From: Dactylosporangium vinaceum
GTDB taxonomy: Bacteria > Actinomycetota > Actinomycetes > Mycobacteriales > Micromonosporaceae
Length of the DNA: 64,000 nucleotides
Assembly (NCBI RefSeq): GCF_019904175.1
Contig: NZ_CP061913.1
Span: 496,001-560,000 of the forward strand
Direction of reading: 5' to 3'
The translations under genes and the position numbers were made by a program. Below are positions 26,778 to 36,056 of this stretch, in pieces. The notes under the pieces were generated by a model. It had not been told where the DNA came from and did not search any database. It worked only from the letters and a program-made list of their open reading frames with translations. How positions within the stretch are numbered: the stretch's first letter is position 1; every line of letters starts with the position of its first letter.

Positions 26778-28601
26778 GTGCCTCTTGCGCCGACTCGCCT
26801 CACTGTGATCCGTGCCGGGCTCGTCTTCGGCACCGCGGCGGTCGTGCTTGTCGAGCTGCTCTCGGCCGTCCATCTGCTCGACCGCCCCGCGATCATGGTG
26901 ATCTGGTTCGCGGCGGCCCTGGCGTTCGGCTACTTCGGGCTCCCGTTCTTCCGGGCCCTGATCCCGCGGCTGCGCGCCTTCTGGGCGGACGCCGGGCGGG
27001 CCGAGCGGGTCATCGCGGTGCTCCTCGGCGGGCTGTTCCTCACCGACCTGGTCATCGCGCTCGTGGCGCCGCCCAACAACTTCGACTCGCAGACCTACCA
27101 CCTGCCGAAGATCGAGCACTGGGCGGCGCAGGGCGGCGTGGAGTTCTACCCCACGATCATCGATCGGCAGCTGGCGATGGCGCCGGGTGCGGAGTACATC
27201 CTCCTGCATCTGCGCCTGCTGACGGGTGGCGATGCGTTCTACAACCTCGTCCAGCTCGCGGCGGGCGTCGGTGGCGCGCTCATCGCGTCCCGGATCGCGG
27301 CGCAGCTCGGCGGGGCCCGGCGCGCGCAGCTCGTCGCCGCGCTGATCTTCGGTACCACGCCCATCGTCCTGCTGGAGGCCACGAGCACCCAGACCGACCT
27401 CGTCGTGGCGCTGTGGGTCGGCGCCGTCGCCACCCTCGTGCTCGACGAGCGCGACCGGCGCACCCCGTGGCCGGCGATGCTCCTGCTGGGCGCGGCCGCC
27501 GGCCTTGTGCTGCTCACGAAGGCGACCGGCCTGGTGGCGGCCGGCCCGCTGCTCGTATGGTGGTTCTTCGGCCAGGTCCGGGCCCGGCGGATCGCCCGGG
27601 CGCTCGCCGGCACCGCGATCGTCGTCGCGCTGATGGCGCTCATCGCCGGCCCGTACCTCTGGCGCGTCGAGACCACCTACAGCAACCCGCTCGGCCCCGA
27701 CCATCTGCGCGACTCGATCACCATGCAGCGCCACGACCCGGCCTCGGTGCTGATCAACGCGCTGCGGATCGCCGAGACGGCCCTGCAGCCCCCGAACCGC
27801 CCCGGCCACCCCCCGGTCGCCGCCGCCCCCATCCGCGGCCTGGCCCACGCGCTCGGCGTCGACCCGGACGCCCGCGAGATCACCTACTGGGGCGCGACAT
27901 ACCCCTACGACTCCTGGCCGCCGGACGAGGACCGCGTCTCGCTGCCGGTGCAGGGCGCACTGATCCTGATCGGCGCCGCCGTCCTGCTCTGGCGCCGCTC
28001 ACCGGCCCGCCTCTACGCCGCGCTGTTCTGGGTCGCGATGCTGGCATACGTCGCAACCGTCAAGTGGCAGCCCTGGGGAAACCGGCTCATCGTCTTCCTG
28101 ATCCTGCTCGGCACGCCGCTCGCCGCCCTCTGGATCGAACCCCTGCTGGTGTACCGCCGCCGCTCCGTCGCCCGCGCGATGTCCGCCGTCCTCGCGGTCG
28201 GTGCCCTGGCCGGCGTGGCGGCCGTCAGCGTCGGCTGGCCGCGCCGCCTGATCGGCCCGGGCTCGGTGCTGACGACGAGCCGCATGGACGAGCGGTTCAT
28301 CCGGCGCCCGGAGTGGGGCCGCGACTACCGGTGGGCGGCCGACGCGGTGCGCAGCTCCGGCGCGAAACGGGTCGGGCTGCTCCAGGGGTACAACACGTGG
28401 GAGTACCCCTGGTGGATCCTCCTCAAGGGCGACGACCTCGTGTCGCTGCAGTCGCTGCAGCCGGACCTCCCCGCGCCGAAGATCGAGACGGTCGACGCCG
28501 TGGTGTGCGTCGACCCGCCCAACGGCTGCCGCTTCTACATCCCCGAGGAGTGGAGCCCGCAGACGCAGGGCTCGGTGACGTACGCCATCCGCCCTCGTTG
28601 A
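26778..28601 (+). CDS. GT-C-fold membrane glycosyltransferase-like protein
   Basis: 607 residues, about 12 membrane helices followed by a C-terminal extracytoplasmic domain (from about 500). The first outside loop has NNFDSQTYHLPKIEHW, with an acidic residue where ArnT/PMT-type GT-C enzymes hold their catalytic Asp. Such enzymes use lipid-phosphate sugars outside the membrane. Standing at the end of the polysaccharide operon, it probably decorates the polymer or a lipid-linked unit. Leaderless translation is likely (see the -10 box). The acceptor is unknown. Confidence 0.82.
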   Translation: MPLAPTRLTVIRAGLVFGTAAVVLVELLSAVHLLDRPAIMVIWFAAALAFGYFGLPFFRALIPRLRAFWADAGRAERVIAVLLGGLFLTDLVIALVAPPNNFDSQTYHLPKIEHWAAQGGVEFYPTIIDRQLAMAPGAEYILLHLRLLTGGDAFYNLVQLAAGVGGALIASRIAAQLGGARRAQLVAALIFGTTPIVLLEATSTQTDLVVALWVGAVATLVLDERDRRTPWPAMLLLGAAAGLVLLTKATGLVAAGPLLVWWFFGQVRARRIARALAGTAIVVALMALIAGPYLWRVETTYSNPLGPDHLRDSITMQRHDPASVLINALRIAETALQPPNRPGHPPVAAAPIRGLAHALGVDPDAREITYWGATYPYDSWPPDEDRVSLPVQGALILIGAAVLLWRRSPARLYAALFWVAMLAYVATVKWQPWGNRLIVFLILLGTPLAALWIEPLLVYRRRSVARAMSAVLAVGALAGVAAVSVGWPRRLIGPGSVLTTSRMDERFIRRPEWGRDYRWAADAVRSSGAKRVGLLQGYNTWEYPWWILLKGDDLVSLQSLQPDLPAPKIETVDAVVCVDPPNGCRFYIPEEWSPQTQGSVTYAIRPR

Positions 28602-28654
28602 TGCAAAGGTTTCGGCTGCCCCGCGCGTGATAGGTCGCGAGGGAGGTAGCCGCG

Positions 28655-29164
28655 TTGGAGGAGACCGAGTTTTCAGCGTTCGTCGCCGAGCGCGCCCACG
28701 CGCTGCTGCGCACGGCCTACGCGCTGACCGGTGACCGGCACGCCGCCGAGGACCTGGTCCAGTCGGCCCTGGCCAAGGCGTTCGCGCGCTGGCGGCGCAT
28801 CGATGAGCCGGAGCCGTACCTCCGCCGCATGATCTACAACGACTTCGTCTCCGCCTGGCGCAGCCCGCGCCGCCGCCGCGAGGTGAGCGTGGCCGAGCCG
28901 CCGGAGCGCGGCTCACCGGCGATCGTGGAGTCCGACACGGCGCTGCGGCTGCTCCTGCGGGATGCCCTGCAGCAGCTCCCGCCCCGGCAGCGGGCGGTGC
29001 TGATCCTGCGGTACTTCGAGGACCTCACGGTCGAGGAGACCGCCGCCGTCCTGTCCTGCCGCCCCGGCACCGTCGCCAGCCAGGCGTCCCGCGCCCTGAC
29101 CAGGCTGCGCGAGCTGGTCCCGCAGGTCGAGTGGTCCGTCGACCTCGTGGAGAGGAGGAGCTGA
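28655..29164 (+). CDS. SigE-family RNA polymerase sigma factor
   Basis: 169 residues from TTG 28655, with GGGAGG nine bases upstream. Region 2 is EFSAFVAERAHALLRTAYALTGDRHAAEDLVQSALAKAFARW and region 4 is LQQLPPRQRAVLILRYFEDLTVEETAAVL followed by PGTVASQASRALTRLREL. Length and the opening motif match the small SigE-family (ECF-like) sigma factors abundant in actinomycetes. Its stop overlaps the next start by one base, so the membrane protein that follows is very likely its regulator or sensor. It lies between polysaccharide genes and could control them. Confidence 0.93.
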   Translation: MEETEFSAFVAERAHALLRTAYALTGDRHAAEDLVQSALAKAFARWRRIDEPEPYLRRMIYNDFVSAWRSPRRRREVSVAEPPERGSPAIVESDTALRLLLRDALQQLPPRQRAVLILRYFEDLTVEETAAVLSCRPGTVASQASRALTRLRELVPQVEWSVDLVERRS

Positions 29165-30246
29165 TGCGCTTCGAGGAGCTTCTGCGCGACACCGTCGACG
29201 AGATGGGTGCCGAGCTGCGGTCGGTCCCGCCGGGCCTGGCCCCCTCGGCCATGGCCGAGGGCCGCCGCATCCGCGTCCGCCGCCGCGTCGCCGTCACCGT
29301 CGCCGCGCTGTCCGCCGTGGTCGCGGCCCTGCTCCCGGCCGTGCTCTCGACCGGACCCGACGAGCGCCCGCAGCCGCCGCTTGACGCCACGGCGGTCCCG
29401 AGCGACCGGCCCGGGCCGTCGCTGCCGCAGGCCGGACCATCCGCCGGACCGTCGGTGAACGTGACGGGCGTCCTGCCCGGCGGCTGGCGGGTGATGGCCG
29501 CCGGCGACCTGGCCCTGCGCGCCTCCGGCAGCTACTGGCCGATGGGGCTGCCGACGCCCCTGACGCAGGTCGCCCCGGCCGGCTACCGGTACCTGACCCG
29601 GCTCAACACGCAGGCCCCGCTGCAGATCGCCGACGTCGACGGCGAGCACGCCGTCAGCGTGGACCAGCGGTGGGGCAACGGCGTGTATCACTGGTCCCCG
29701 ACCGGCGACCGCGTCGTCACCTCGTGGACGCCGAAGGACGATGTCTCCGGCTTCATGGTCATCGAGGCCCGCACCGGCAACACGACAGGCACCTCCGTCG
29801 ACCGGGCCACGTACGACTGCGGCCGCTGCGACTACGCCTTCACCCGCACCGGCACCGAGGTCGTCGTGGCCCTGGCCGACCGCACGGCCGGCGTGGGCGT
29901 CGAGCGCTTGACGCGGGGCCTGCAGTTCTTCGACGCGCTGACCGGCGCGCCGACCCGCACGCTCCTCGCACCCGGGATCCAGGTCCCGGACAGCCCGTTC
30001 GCCTTCTCCCCGGACGGCCGGTTTCTCATCACCCAGTCCACCACCCTGTCGGCCGGCAGTGTGCTGGTGAACCTCACGACCGGGGAGACGAAGCCGTTCC
30101 CGTTCGCCGCCGTCTGGGTCACCGACGACCAGCTCGTGGCCCCGGCCGGCACGGTCGTCATGATCCTGCGCCCCGACGGCACCGTCGCCGGCGAGCTCAC
30201 CCCGGCGGTCGCGGGCGTGCCGATCGTGCTCGGCCCGCCGGCCTAG
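29164..30246 (+). CDS. Single-pass membrane protein coupled to the SigE-family sigma factor
   Basis: 360 residues; GGAGAGGAGG precedes the ATG and the gene overlaps the sigma stop by 1 bp. A cytoplasmic N-terminus of about 42 residues (MRFEELLRDTVDEMGAELRS) is followed by one membrane helix (about 43-60), a Pro/Ser-rich linker, and an extracytoplasmic domain from about 100. The latter has repeated beta-strand patterns such as VYHWSPTGDRVVTSW and SPFAFSPDGRFLITQ, suggesting a beta-propeller-like fold. This layout is common for proteins coded after SigE-family sigma factors. A classic zinc anti-sigma motif is not seen, so an anti-sigma role is only inferred. Confidence 0.75.
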   Translation: MRFEELLRDTVDEMGAELRSVPPGLAPSAMAEGRRIRVRRRVAVTVAALSAVVAALLPAVLSTGPDERPQPPLDATAVPSDRPGPSLPQAGPSAGPSVNVTGVLPGGWRVMAAGDLALRASGSYWPMGLPTPLTQVAPAGYRYLTRLNTQAPLQIADVDGEHAVSVDQRWGNGVYHWSPTGDRVVTSWTPKDDVSGFMVIEARTGNTTGTSVDRATYDCGRCDYAFTRTGTEVVVALADRTAGVGVERLTRGLQFFDALTGAPTRTLLAPGIQVPDSPFAFSPDGRFLITQSTTLSAGSVLVNLTTGETKPFPFAAVWVTDDQLVAPAGTVVMILRPDGTVAGELTPAVAGVPIVLGPPA

Positions 30247-30268
30247 CTCCGTCCTGCGCGCGGGCGGG

Positions 30269-31723
30269 CTAGGAGAGGGCGGGCTCGGGGGTCTTCGCCG
30301 CCGTCACGTCGGCGGGCTCGTCGCGCTGCAGGAGCGTGAGCGCCTCGCCGGCGGTCAGGATCAGCCAGATGGCGCCGTTGGTGCCGCCGATGAGCCAGTC
30401 CTCGGTGGCGATCGTCGGGACCACGGCCAGCGCGCCGACGGTGAACCAGGCGGCCGGCATGGCGCCGTTCACCCGCCGGCGGATCGCGTGCCACAGGAGC
30501 AGGGCCAGGCCGAGCAGGAAGGCGAGCGCGCCCAGGACGCCGCCGCGGCGGAAGGCGCCCACGGCGGCGTTGTCGGTGTTGAGATCACGGCGGGGGCCCT
30601 CGACCGGGTTGCCGTCGTTGACGCGGTGGACCACGGCTCGGGAGGTCTTGGCGTCGCCGAAGGTCTTCTCGGCCCAGCCGGCGTGCTTCCAGTCGACCCA
30701 GACCTTGCGCCAGGTGTCGGTGCGGCCGCTCGTGACGTCGCCCGGGTTGTCGGCGAAGCGGTCCTTGAGGACCCACTGGTAGCCGCCGCCGACGGTCAGC
30801 ACGAGGGCGATCACGACGAACGGCGTGGCCAGGGCGGGCCAGCGGCGGTCCACGTCCCCGTGGCGCTTCCACAGCGCCACGCCGAGGTAGACGACGGCGG
30901 CGGCGGCCGCGAAGACGAATCCGGTGCGGGACTGGCAGATCGACAGGACGAACGCCGCCAGTGCCGCCACGCCGAGCCGCTGCCACCAGAGCAGCGCCCG
31001 GTCGAAGCCGATCCGGATGGCCGCCACCGTCATGAAGCCGGCCAGGGAGTTCGGGTGGTAGTAGAGCCCGGGGCCGCCCCAGAAGCGGTCGGTCATCATC
31101 CGCGCGGAGGCGTTGTCGGGAATGGCGTGGACGCTGTCGAAGAGGCTGCCGGAGCCGGCCAGCAGCAGGGCCGCGATGCCGAGCAGGACGGCCGCCGCCA
31201 TGCCGATCGAGAGGTCGCGGCCGCGCCTGCGCCCGGTCGTGTGCAGCGCGATGATCGCGAGCACGGCCAGGGTGAAGACGCCGGCGTAGGCGACCCGCTG
31301 GCCGGCCACCTTCCACTGGGCGACGAAGATCGCGCCGAGGATGCCGAAGAACCAGTAGGCCAGGCCGAGCCAGGCGGTGCCGAGGCGGGGCAGGCTGCGC
31401 AGCGAGCGCAGCCACGGCCACGCCCACACCGCAAAGACGGCCACCTCGATCACGAGGACGGCCCAGATGATCCCCGGGCGCTTGGTCGCGGTCCAGGTGA
31501 GGATGCCGGCCAGCACGAAGAGCCCGCCGAGCACCAGGCCGGGCAGCGTGATCCCGGGCAGCGTCAGCGCGATGCCGACCACGGCCATGGCGATGAGGCC
31601 GGCCGCGAACGCTCCGGCCGACTGGCCCGGACTATCTGTCCGGGTGTACTCCAAGATGCCCGCGAGCAGCGCGATGACCACGGCCGCCACGGCAAAGGCG
31701 GCGCGCCCCTTGGAGAAGTTCAT
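30269..31723 (-). CDS. O-antigen ligase/polymerase-like multi-pass protein
   Basis: 484 residues from ATG 31723. About ten helices, with a large outside loop around 330-400 (YQWVLKDRFADNPGDVTSGRTDTWRKVW, SRAVVHRVNDGNPVEG, LNTDNAAVGAFRRGG). The GRTDTW motif and the helix pattern fit the Wzy_C (O-antigen ligase) group. It is coupled by a 4-bp overlap to the GT2 gene upstream. It is the second polymerase/ligase-like protein in the cluster, so one may polymerise and the other attach, or they serve two different glycans. Confidence 0.85.
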   Translation of the reverse strand: MNFSKGRAAFAVAAVVIALLAGILEYTRTDSPGQSAGAFAAGLIAMAVVGIALTLPGITLPGLVLGGLFVLAGILTWTATKRPGIIWAVLVIEVAVFAVWAWPWLRSLRSLPRLGTAWLGLAYWFFGILGAIFVAQWKVAGQRVAYAGVFTLAVLAIIALHTTGRRRGRDLSIGMAAAVLLGIAALLLAGSGSLFDSVHAIPDNASARMMTDRFWGGPGLYYHPNSLAGFMTVAAIRIGFDRALLWWQRLGVAALAAFVLSICQSRTGFVFAAAAAVVYLGVALWKRHGDVDRRWPALATPFVVIALVLTVGGGYQWVLKDRFADNPGDVTSGRTDTWRKVWVDWKHAGWAEKTFGDAKTSRAVVHRVNDGNPVEGPRRDLNTDNAAVGAFRRGGVLGALAFLLGLALLLWHAIRRRVNGAMPAAWFTVGALAVVPTIATEDWLIGGTNGAIWLILTAGEALTLLQRDEPADVTAAKTPEPALS

Positions 31724-32670
31724 CCGGCATTCGTCCTTGCTCGGCGGCGGCTGAGGAAGAAGTCGCGGACCACCCGGCGCGGACCGGCGGGAACCAGCCA
31801 GACCTGCAGGAAGGTCACGTAATCGGTGAAGCTGGGCTTGCCGTGCGTGCGGGCCTCGCGGAGCAGGCCGAAGAACACCTTGGGGCTGCGGCTGGCCGCG
31901 GCCATGGAGCCGACGACGCTCATCGCCAGGGCCGCGTAGGCCCGGGGCGTCACGCGCGGACGCGTCTGCTGCAGCCACTCCAGCGACTGCTTCCAGGGCG
32001 CGTCGAAGCTGATCCGGGGCCGGTTCTCGTCGGCGTACCAGATGACGAGCGGCTCCTCGGCGTAGATCAGGTCCACGCCCTCCTCCTGGAGGCTGCGCAG
32101 CGTCCAGTCCAGCTCCTGTAACCGGCGCAGGCCGTCGGCGAACGGCACCTTCTTCAGCAGCGCGGTCGGAGCCATGATCGTCGAGGTCTGGATGAAGCCG
32201 TCGCCGTGGAACAGACCGTGGCGCACCGCGAGGTACTCGCTTATCGGCTCGCCCGGTGCGGGGATCCGGCGGGGCATGATCAGCTCGGCCCGGGGCGTGC
32301 GCATGTAGAGGCGGCTGCCCACGATCGGCTGGGGCGCGGCCGCGGCCCGGGCCCGGCTCAGCTGCGTCGTGAGCTTCTCCGGCAGCCACTCGTCATCGTC
32401 GTCGAGGAACGCCACCCAGTCGGCCCGCGCGTTGTCCACGCCGCGGTTGCGGGCGTTCGGCGCGCCTCCGGACTCCGGCAGCTCCACCGGGCGCACCCGC
32501 TCGTCGCCGATCGCGGTCAGCGCGGCCACCGTCGCCGGGTCGGGGCCGTCGATCACGACCACGACCTCGATGTCCGTCAGGGTCTGGGCCAGCGCACTGC
32601 GAACGGCCCGTACCACCAGCTCCGGCCGGTTGCGCGTAGGAATGACGACGCTGACCTCGGGTTTTTGCAC
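31720..32670 (-). CDS. GT2-family glycosyltransferase
   Basis: 316 residues from GTG 32670. GT-A fold: VSVVIPTRNRPELVVRAVRSAL at the N-terminus, VVVIDGPDPATV, and ARNRGVDNARADWVAFLDDDDEW with the metal-binding DDDD (about residues 87-95). No membrane helix. It probably extends a lipid-linked glycan. The gene follows the GT-C-type gene (48 bp gap) and is coupled to the ligase-like gene. Confidence 0.92.
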   Translation of the reverse strand: MQKPEVSVVIPTRNRPELVVRAVRSALAQTLTDIEVVVVIDGPDPATVAALTAIGDERVRPVELPESGGAPNARNRGVDNARADWVAFLDDDDEWLPEKLTTQLSRARAAAAPQPIVGSRLYMRTPRAELIMPRRIPAPGEPISEYLAVRHGLFHGDGFIQTSTIMAPTALLKKVPFADGLRRLQELDWTLRSLQEEGVDLIYAEEPLVIWYADENRPRISFDAPWKQSLEWLQQTRPRVTPRAYAALAMSVVGSMAAASRSPKVFFGLLREARTHGKPSFTDYVTFLQVWLVPAGPRRVVRDFFLSRRRARTNAG

Positions 32671-32717
32671 GATGACCAATCCGTCTCGGTTGCGGTGCTG
32701 CGCCACCACACTGAGTC

Positions 32718-34679
32718 CTATGGGTTCGCTGGCGTAGCGTACACGACCTGCACTTTCGCCGGATATTTCGCAGCCAGCGCCCGGACCGCCGCGACATTCG
32801 TCGGCGCGGCCGGGTCGCCGAACGCCACCGGGAGCGGCTGACCAGGCTTGACGTTCGGCCGGTACGGGTGCTCTCCATCGACAACGAGCAGGCTCGCCTC
32901 CGGGTCGTGCACGAAGAACCGGACGGGCACCGGGCTCTCCCGCACCAGCCGGTCCAGATCGTCGATCGTGCTGCCCTTGCCGGCCGATCCCGGGTACAGC
33001 AGCCCCGACCAGGCCGGGAAGTGGCGGTACTGATGCTGCAGGGCGGCCGCGCCGAGCGTCGCCGACCAGTTGCGCCACGGGCTGCCCATGAGATCGACGT
33101 TCACCGCCCCGCCGCCGTCCGGGAACATCCTGGCCATCAGCAGCGCGTCGCGGGCCGCCTCGGGGGAGCCGCGGTCCTTGCCGAGCGCGAGCTTCACGCC
33201 CGGCGCGACAGGGGTGGTGTGCCACTCGCCGCCGGCGATCGCGAGCGCCGCGACCACGGGGATGGCCACCGCGATCCGGGCCGCGACGCCGAGGCCGGGC
33301 AGGAACCGCACCAGGCCGCCGAGCGCGCACAGGCACACCACGATCAGCAGGTGCAGGAGCTTGTCGAAGTAGTACACCGGGCGGCCGATGGTGGCGATCT
33401 GGTAGAGCCCGAGCCCGGCGGCCAGTGCGAACGCGACGGCGACGGCGAAGAGCGCGGCCCGGTGGCTCGGCGCGCGCAGGCCGCGGCGGAGCAGTACCGC
33501 CGACAGGGCAAGTGCCACCAGCGCCAGGGTGGCCGGCCGGTCCACGACCCGCGCGGTGCCGTTGAGCAGCAGCTGGGTGCCGCTGGAGGCGGTCATGGCG
33601 GTCAGCGGGCCGATTGCGCTGACGACGGCGACGAGCATCGCGGCCAGCCAGCCCCACCAGAATCGCCACAGCCGGGCCCGCCCGATCCACCACAGGGCGG
33701 CCAGGCCACCGAACGGCAGGAACAGCGGGTAGCTGAACGAGATCCCGACCAGGAGCAGCGCCACGGTCACGGTCTGCTCGCCGAGCCGGTGCAGCGGGCG
33801 CACGACGATCGCGGTGAGCACCGCCGCGCAGGCCAGGCCGGCCAACTCGTTCGGGTAGCCGCGGGACAGCACCGTCACCGGGTCGCCCAGCACCAGCCAG
33901 GCGGCCGCGATGAGCAGGACCGGCAGCAGGCGGGCCGGCGCGGCACCCGGGCCGGCCAGGCGGCGCACGGCCCACAGGACGGCCAGCGCCAGCAGCAGGA
34001 ACGTGCCGACCAGCAGCCAGACCATCGCGTCGACGGCGGCCGCGGCGCTCGTGCGGCCCGTGGTCGAGGCGATGAAGCGGTCGAGCACGGCGTAGGAGAA
34101 GTGCAGGCCCTGCGGGTAGTTCGCGATGCCGGTGAGCTCCTCGTCCGGCACGAACGGGCGCAGGGCCTCGGGCCGCAGGAACAGGTAGCCGCCCGTGCGC
34201 CCGATCACGTCGTAGATCAGGTAGTGGCGGGCGATGTCCTCGCCGGCCAGCGGCAGGCCCAGGCGGCCACCGAGGTCGCGCGCGGCGTACGGGATGAGCG
34301 TGACGACGGTGACGCCGGCGGCGGCCATTGCCAGGAGCGTGTCCAGGGGAGCCTTCCGCGGCCGGTTCAGCCGGCCCGTGGCGGCCGCGATGAGCACGAG
34401 CGCGGTGAAGGCCACCCCGGCGACCAGGGTCGGGTGCAGGTGGCCCGGCCAGAGCGTCAGGCCGAGCCCGAAGACGCAGGCGGCCCCGAACAGCTGGGCG
34501 CAGGCGAGCACGAACCTGTCGATCAGGCCGGTGGCGCCGCGCTGGATGGCCATCGTGCCCACCAGCACCAGCAGCGGCAGCAGGGCGTCCAGGCGCAGCG
34601 GATGGGCGGCCAGCGGGACGGCCCAGGCCAGCACCAGGGCGAGCGCAAAGGTTAGGGGGCGGGGCCGTGCCGTCTCCAT
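32718..34679 (-). CDS. Large multi-pass membrane protein, probable GT-C-type glycosyltransferase
   Basis: 653 residues from ATG 34679 (GGAGAG six bases upstream). About 14 membrane helices to residue 490, then a C-terminal soluble region of about 150 residues outside the membrane. GEDIARHYLIYDVIGRTGGYL and IANYPQGLHFSYAVLDRFI lie in outside loops. I see no strong diagnostic motif; topology and place in the operon suggest a GT-C-type enzyme using a polyprenyl-phosphate sugar. It starts an operon with the GT2 and ligase-like genes and is divergent from the LCP gene. Confidence 0.78.
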   Translation of the reverse strand: METARPRPLTFALALVLAWAVPLAAHPLRLDALLPLLVLVGTMAIQRGATGLIDRFVLACAQLFGAACVFGLGLTLWPGHLHPTLVAGVAFTALVLIAAATGRLNRPRKAPLDTLLAMAAAGVTVVTLIPYAARDLGGRLGLPLAGEDIARHYLIYDVIGRTGGYLFLRPEALRPFVPDEELTGIANYPQGLHFSYAVLDRFIASTTGRTSAAAAVDAMVWLLVGTFLLLALAVLWAVRRLAGPGAAPARLLPVLLIAAAWLVLGDPVTVLSRGYPNELAGLACAAVLTAIVVRPLHRLGEQTVTVALLLVGISFSYPLFLPFGGLAALWWIGRARLWRFWWGWLAAMLVAVVSAIGPLTAMTASSGTQLLLNGTARVVDRPATLALVALALSAVLLRRGLRAPSHRAALFAVAVAFALAAGLGLYQIATIGRPVYYFDKLLHLLIVVCLCALGGLVRFLPGLGVAARIAVAIPVVAALAIAGGEWHTTPVAPGVKLALGKDRGSPEAARDALLMARMFPDGGGAVNVDLMGSPWRNWSATLGAAALQHQYRHFPAWSGLLYPGSAGKGSTIDDLDRLVRESPVPVRFFVHDPEASLLVVDGEHPYRPNVKPGQPLPVAFGDPAAPTNVAAVRALAAKYPAKVQVVYATPANP

Positions 34680-34801
34680 GCACTCTCCGTAACTGGCCTC
34701 TGTTCCATTTACTGGGAGGTGACGATATCGCGTTGCCCGGGTACCTTCGGGGCGGGCGTCATCGCAGTGACAGAAGGTGATGGAGCGGCAGGGAGAGGGC
34801 C

Positions 34802-35962
34802 TTGGCACAGGGCAAGACCCGCAAGCGCAAGAAGCGCCGGAAAGATCCGGTCTGGGCGAGCACGCTGGTGATTGTCGGCGCCCTGATGATGATCGTCGCC
34901 GGGGGCACGTTCGTCATCAAGGACACCGTGTTCGGGTTCGCGACACGCAGCGTGCACACCGAGGATCTGCTGCCGCAGGAGAACGAGGGCCGGCACGCGT
35001 CAATCAACGGCGCGAAGAACATCCTGCTCATCGGCATCGACCCGCGGCCCAACCAGAATCCGAACGACGCGATCCGGGCCGACTCGATCCTGCTGCTGCA
35101 CATTCCGGAAACGCACGACATGGCGTTCCTGATCTCGATTCCGCGTGACACCTGGGTGTCGATCCCCAAGTACAACAACGGGAACCGGACCTATAAGGGA
35201 GGCAAAGACAAGATCAATGGCGCGTTCGCCGAGGGCGGCTACGGGCTGACCGGCAAGGAGCAGCGCAAGCACGGCACCACGCTGCTGGCCGCGACCATCA
35301 AGCAGAACTGGGGCGTGACCTTCGACGCGGCCGCGATCGTCGACTTCGTCGGCTTCCAGGACGTCGTGAAGGTCCTCGGCGGCGTCGACATGTACATCGA
35401 CGTGCGCACGGTCTCGGTGCACATCGGCCACGACGCCCAGGGCAACACCAAGACGCCGTTCGAGCAGCGCGACGCGCCCGGCGGCGGCACCCAGCTGATC
35501 CCGATCAAGGGCGTCACGCCTGTCGTCTACGAGGTCGGGTACCGCCACCTCGAGGCGTGGGAGGCGCTGGACTTCGTGCGCCAGCGCGAGACGCTGCCCA
35601 ACAGCGACTACGACCGCCAGCGCCACCAGCAGCAGTTCATCAAGGCGCTGCTGAAGAAGATCGCCAGCAAGGAGGTGATCGGCAGCCCGGGCACGCTCAA
35701 CAAGGTCCTGGACGTCGTCGGGCGGGCGATGACCATCGACACCGGGCCGTTCGGCCTCGACGACTGGATCTTCGCGATGCGCGGGATCGACGGTGACCGG
35801 CTGCTGACGCTCAAGACCAACAACGGCGGGTTCCACGCCTCGACCGAGAACTCGGGGGCCGAGGCGCTGGATCAGACCACGCTCGACCTGCTGGCCGCGG
35901 TGCGGGCGAAGACCGTCCCGGAGTTCGTGCAGAACCACTCGGGGATCGTCGGATCCTCCTGA
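34802..35962 (+). CDS. LytR-CpsA-Psr (LCP) family glycopolymer transferase
   Basis: 386 residues from TTG 34802 with GGGAGAGG just upstream. A short basic cytoplasmic tail (KTRKRKKRRKD) and one membrane helix (about 18-40) precede the LCP domain: ILLIGIDPRPN, IRADSILLLHI with the conserved Arg and Asp, LISIPRDTWVSIP with the second Arg, KINGAFAEGG and FVRQRETLPNSDYDRQRHQQQFI. LCP proteins move lipid-linked polymers onto peptidoglycan or arabinogalactan outside the membrane, so this is the probable wall-attachment step for the cluster's polymer. Confidence 0.95.
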   Translation: MAQGKTRKRKKRRKDPVWASTLVIVGALMMIVAGGTFVIKDTVFGFATRSVHTEDLLPQENEGRHASINGAKNILLIGIDPRPNQNPNDAIRADSILLLHIPETHDMAFLISIPRDTWVSIPKYNNGNRTYKGGKDKINGAFAEGGYGLTGKEQRKHGTTLLAATIKQNWGVTFDAAAIVDFVGFQDVVKVLGGVDMYIDVRTVSVHIGHDAQGNTKTPFEQRDAPGGGTQLIPIKGVTPVVYEVGYRHLEAWEALDFVRQRETLPNSDYDRQRHQQQFIKALLKKIASKEVIGSPGTLNKVLDVVGRAMTIDTGPFGLDDWIFAMRGIDGDRLLTLKTNNGGFHASTENSGAEALDQTTLDLLAAVRAKTVPEFVQNHSGIVGSS

Positions 35963-35975
35963 GACACGGCTGTAC

Positions 35976-36013
35976 AGCGGGCGCCCGTCGTTTCCCCCCG
36001 ACGGGCGCCCGCT
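35976..36013 (+). terminator. Strong hairpin terminator after the LCP gene
   Basis: A perfect 15-bp stem (35976-35990 with 35999-36013) with an 8-nt loop, 14 nt past the LCP stop. The sigma gene on the other strand ends at 36057, so it may act in both directions. Confidence 0.88.
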
Positions 36014-36056
36014 ACTTTCCCCCCCACGCAGGTGGTGGCTTCTTTACGCGGCCGGT

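Noticed and set aside
32868..34655. Plus-strand frame of 595 codons opposite the GT-C-type gene
   Set aside because: Composition is Arg/Gly/Gln/His-rich as in GC-rich antisense frames, with no domain; the minus-strand gene has clear membrane helices.
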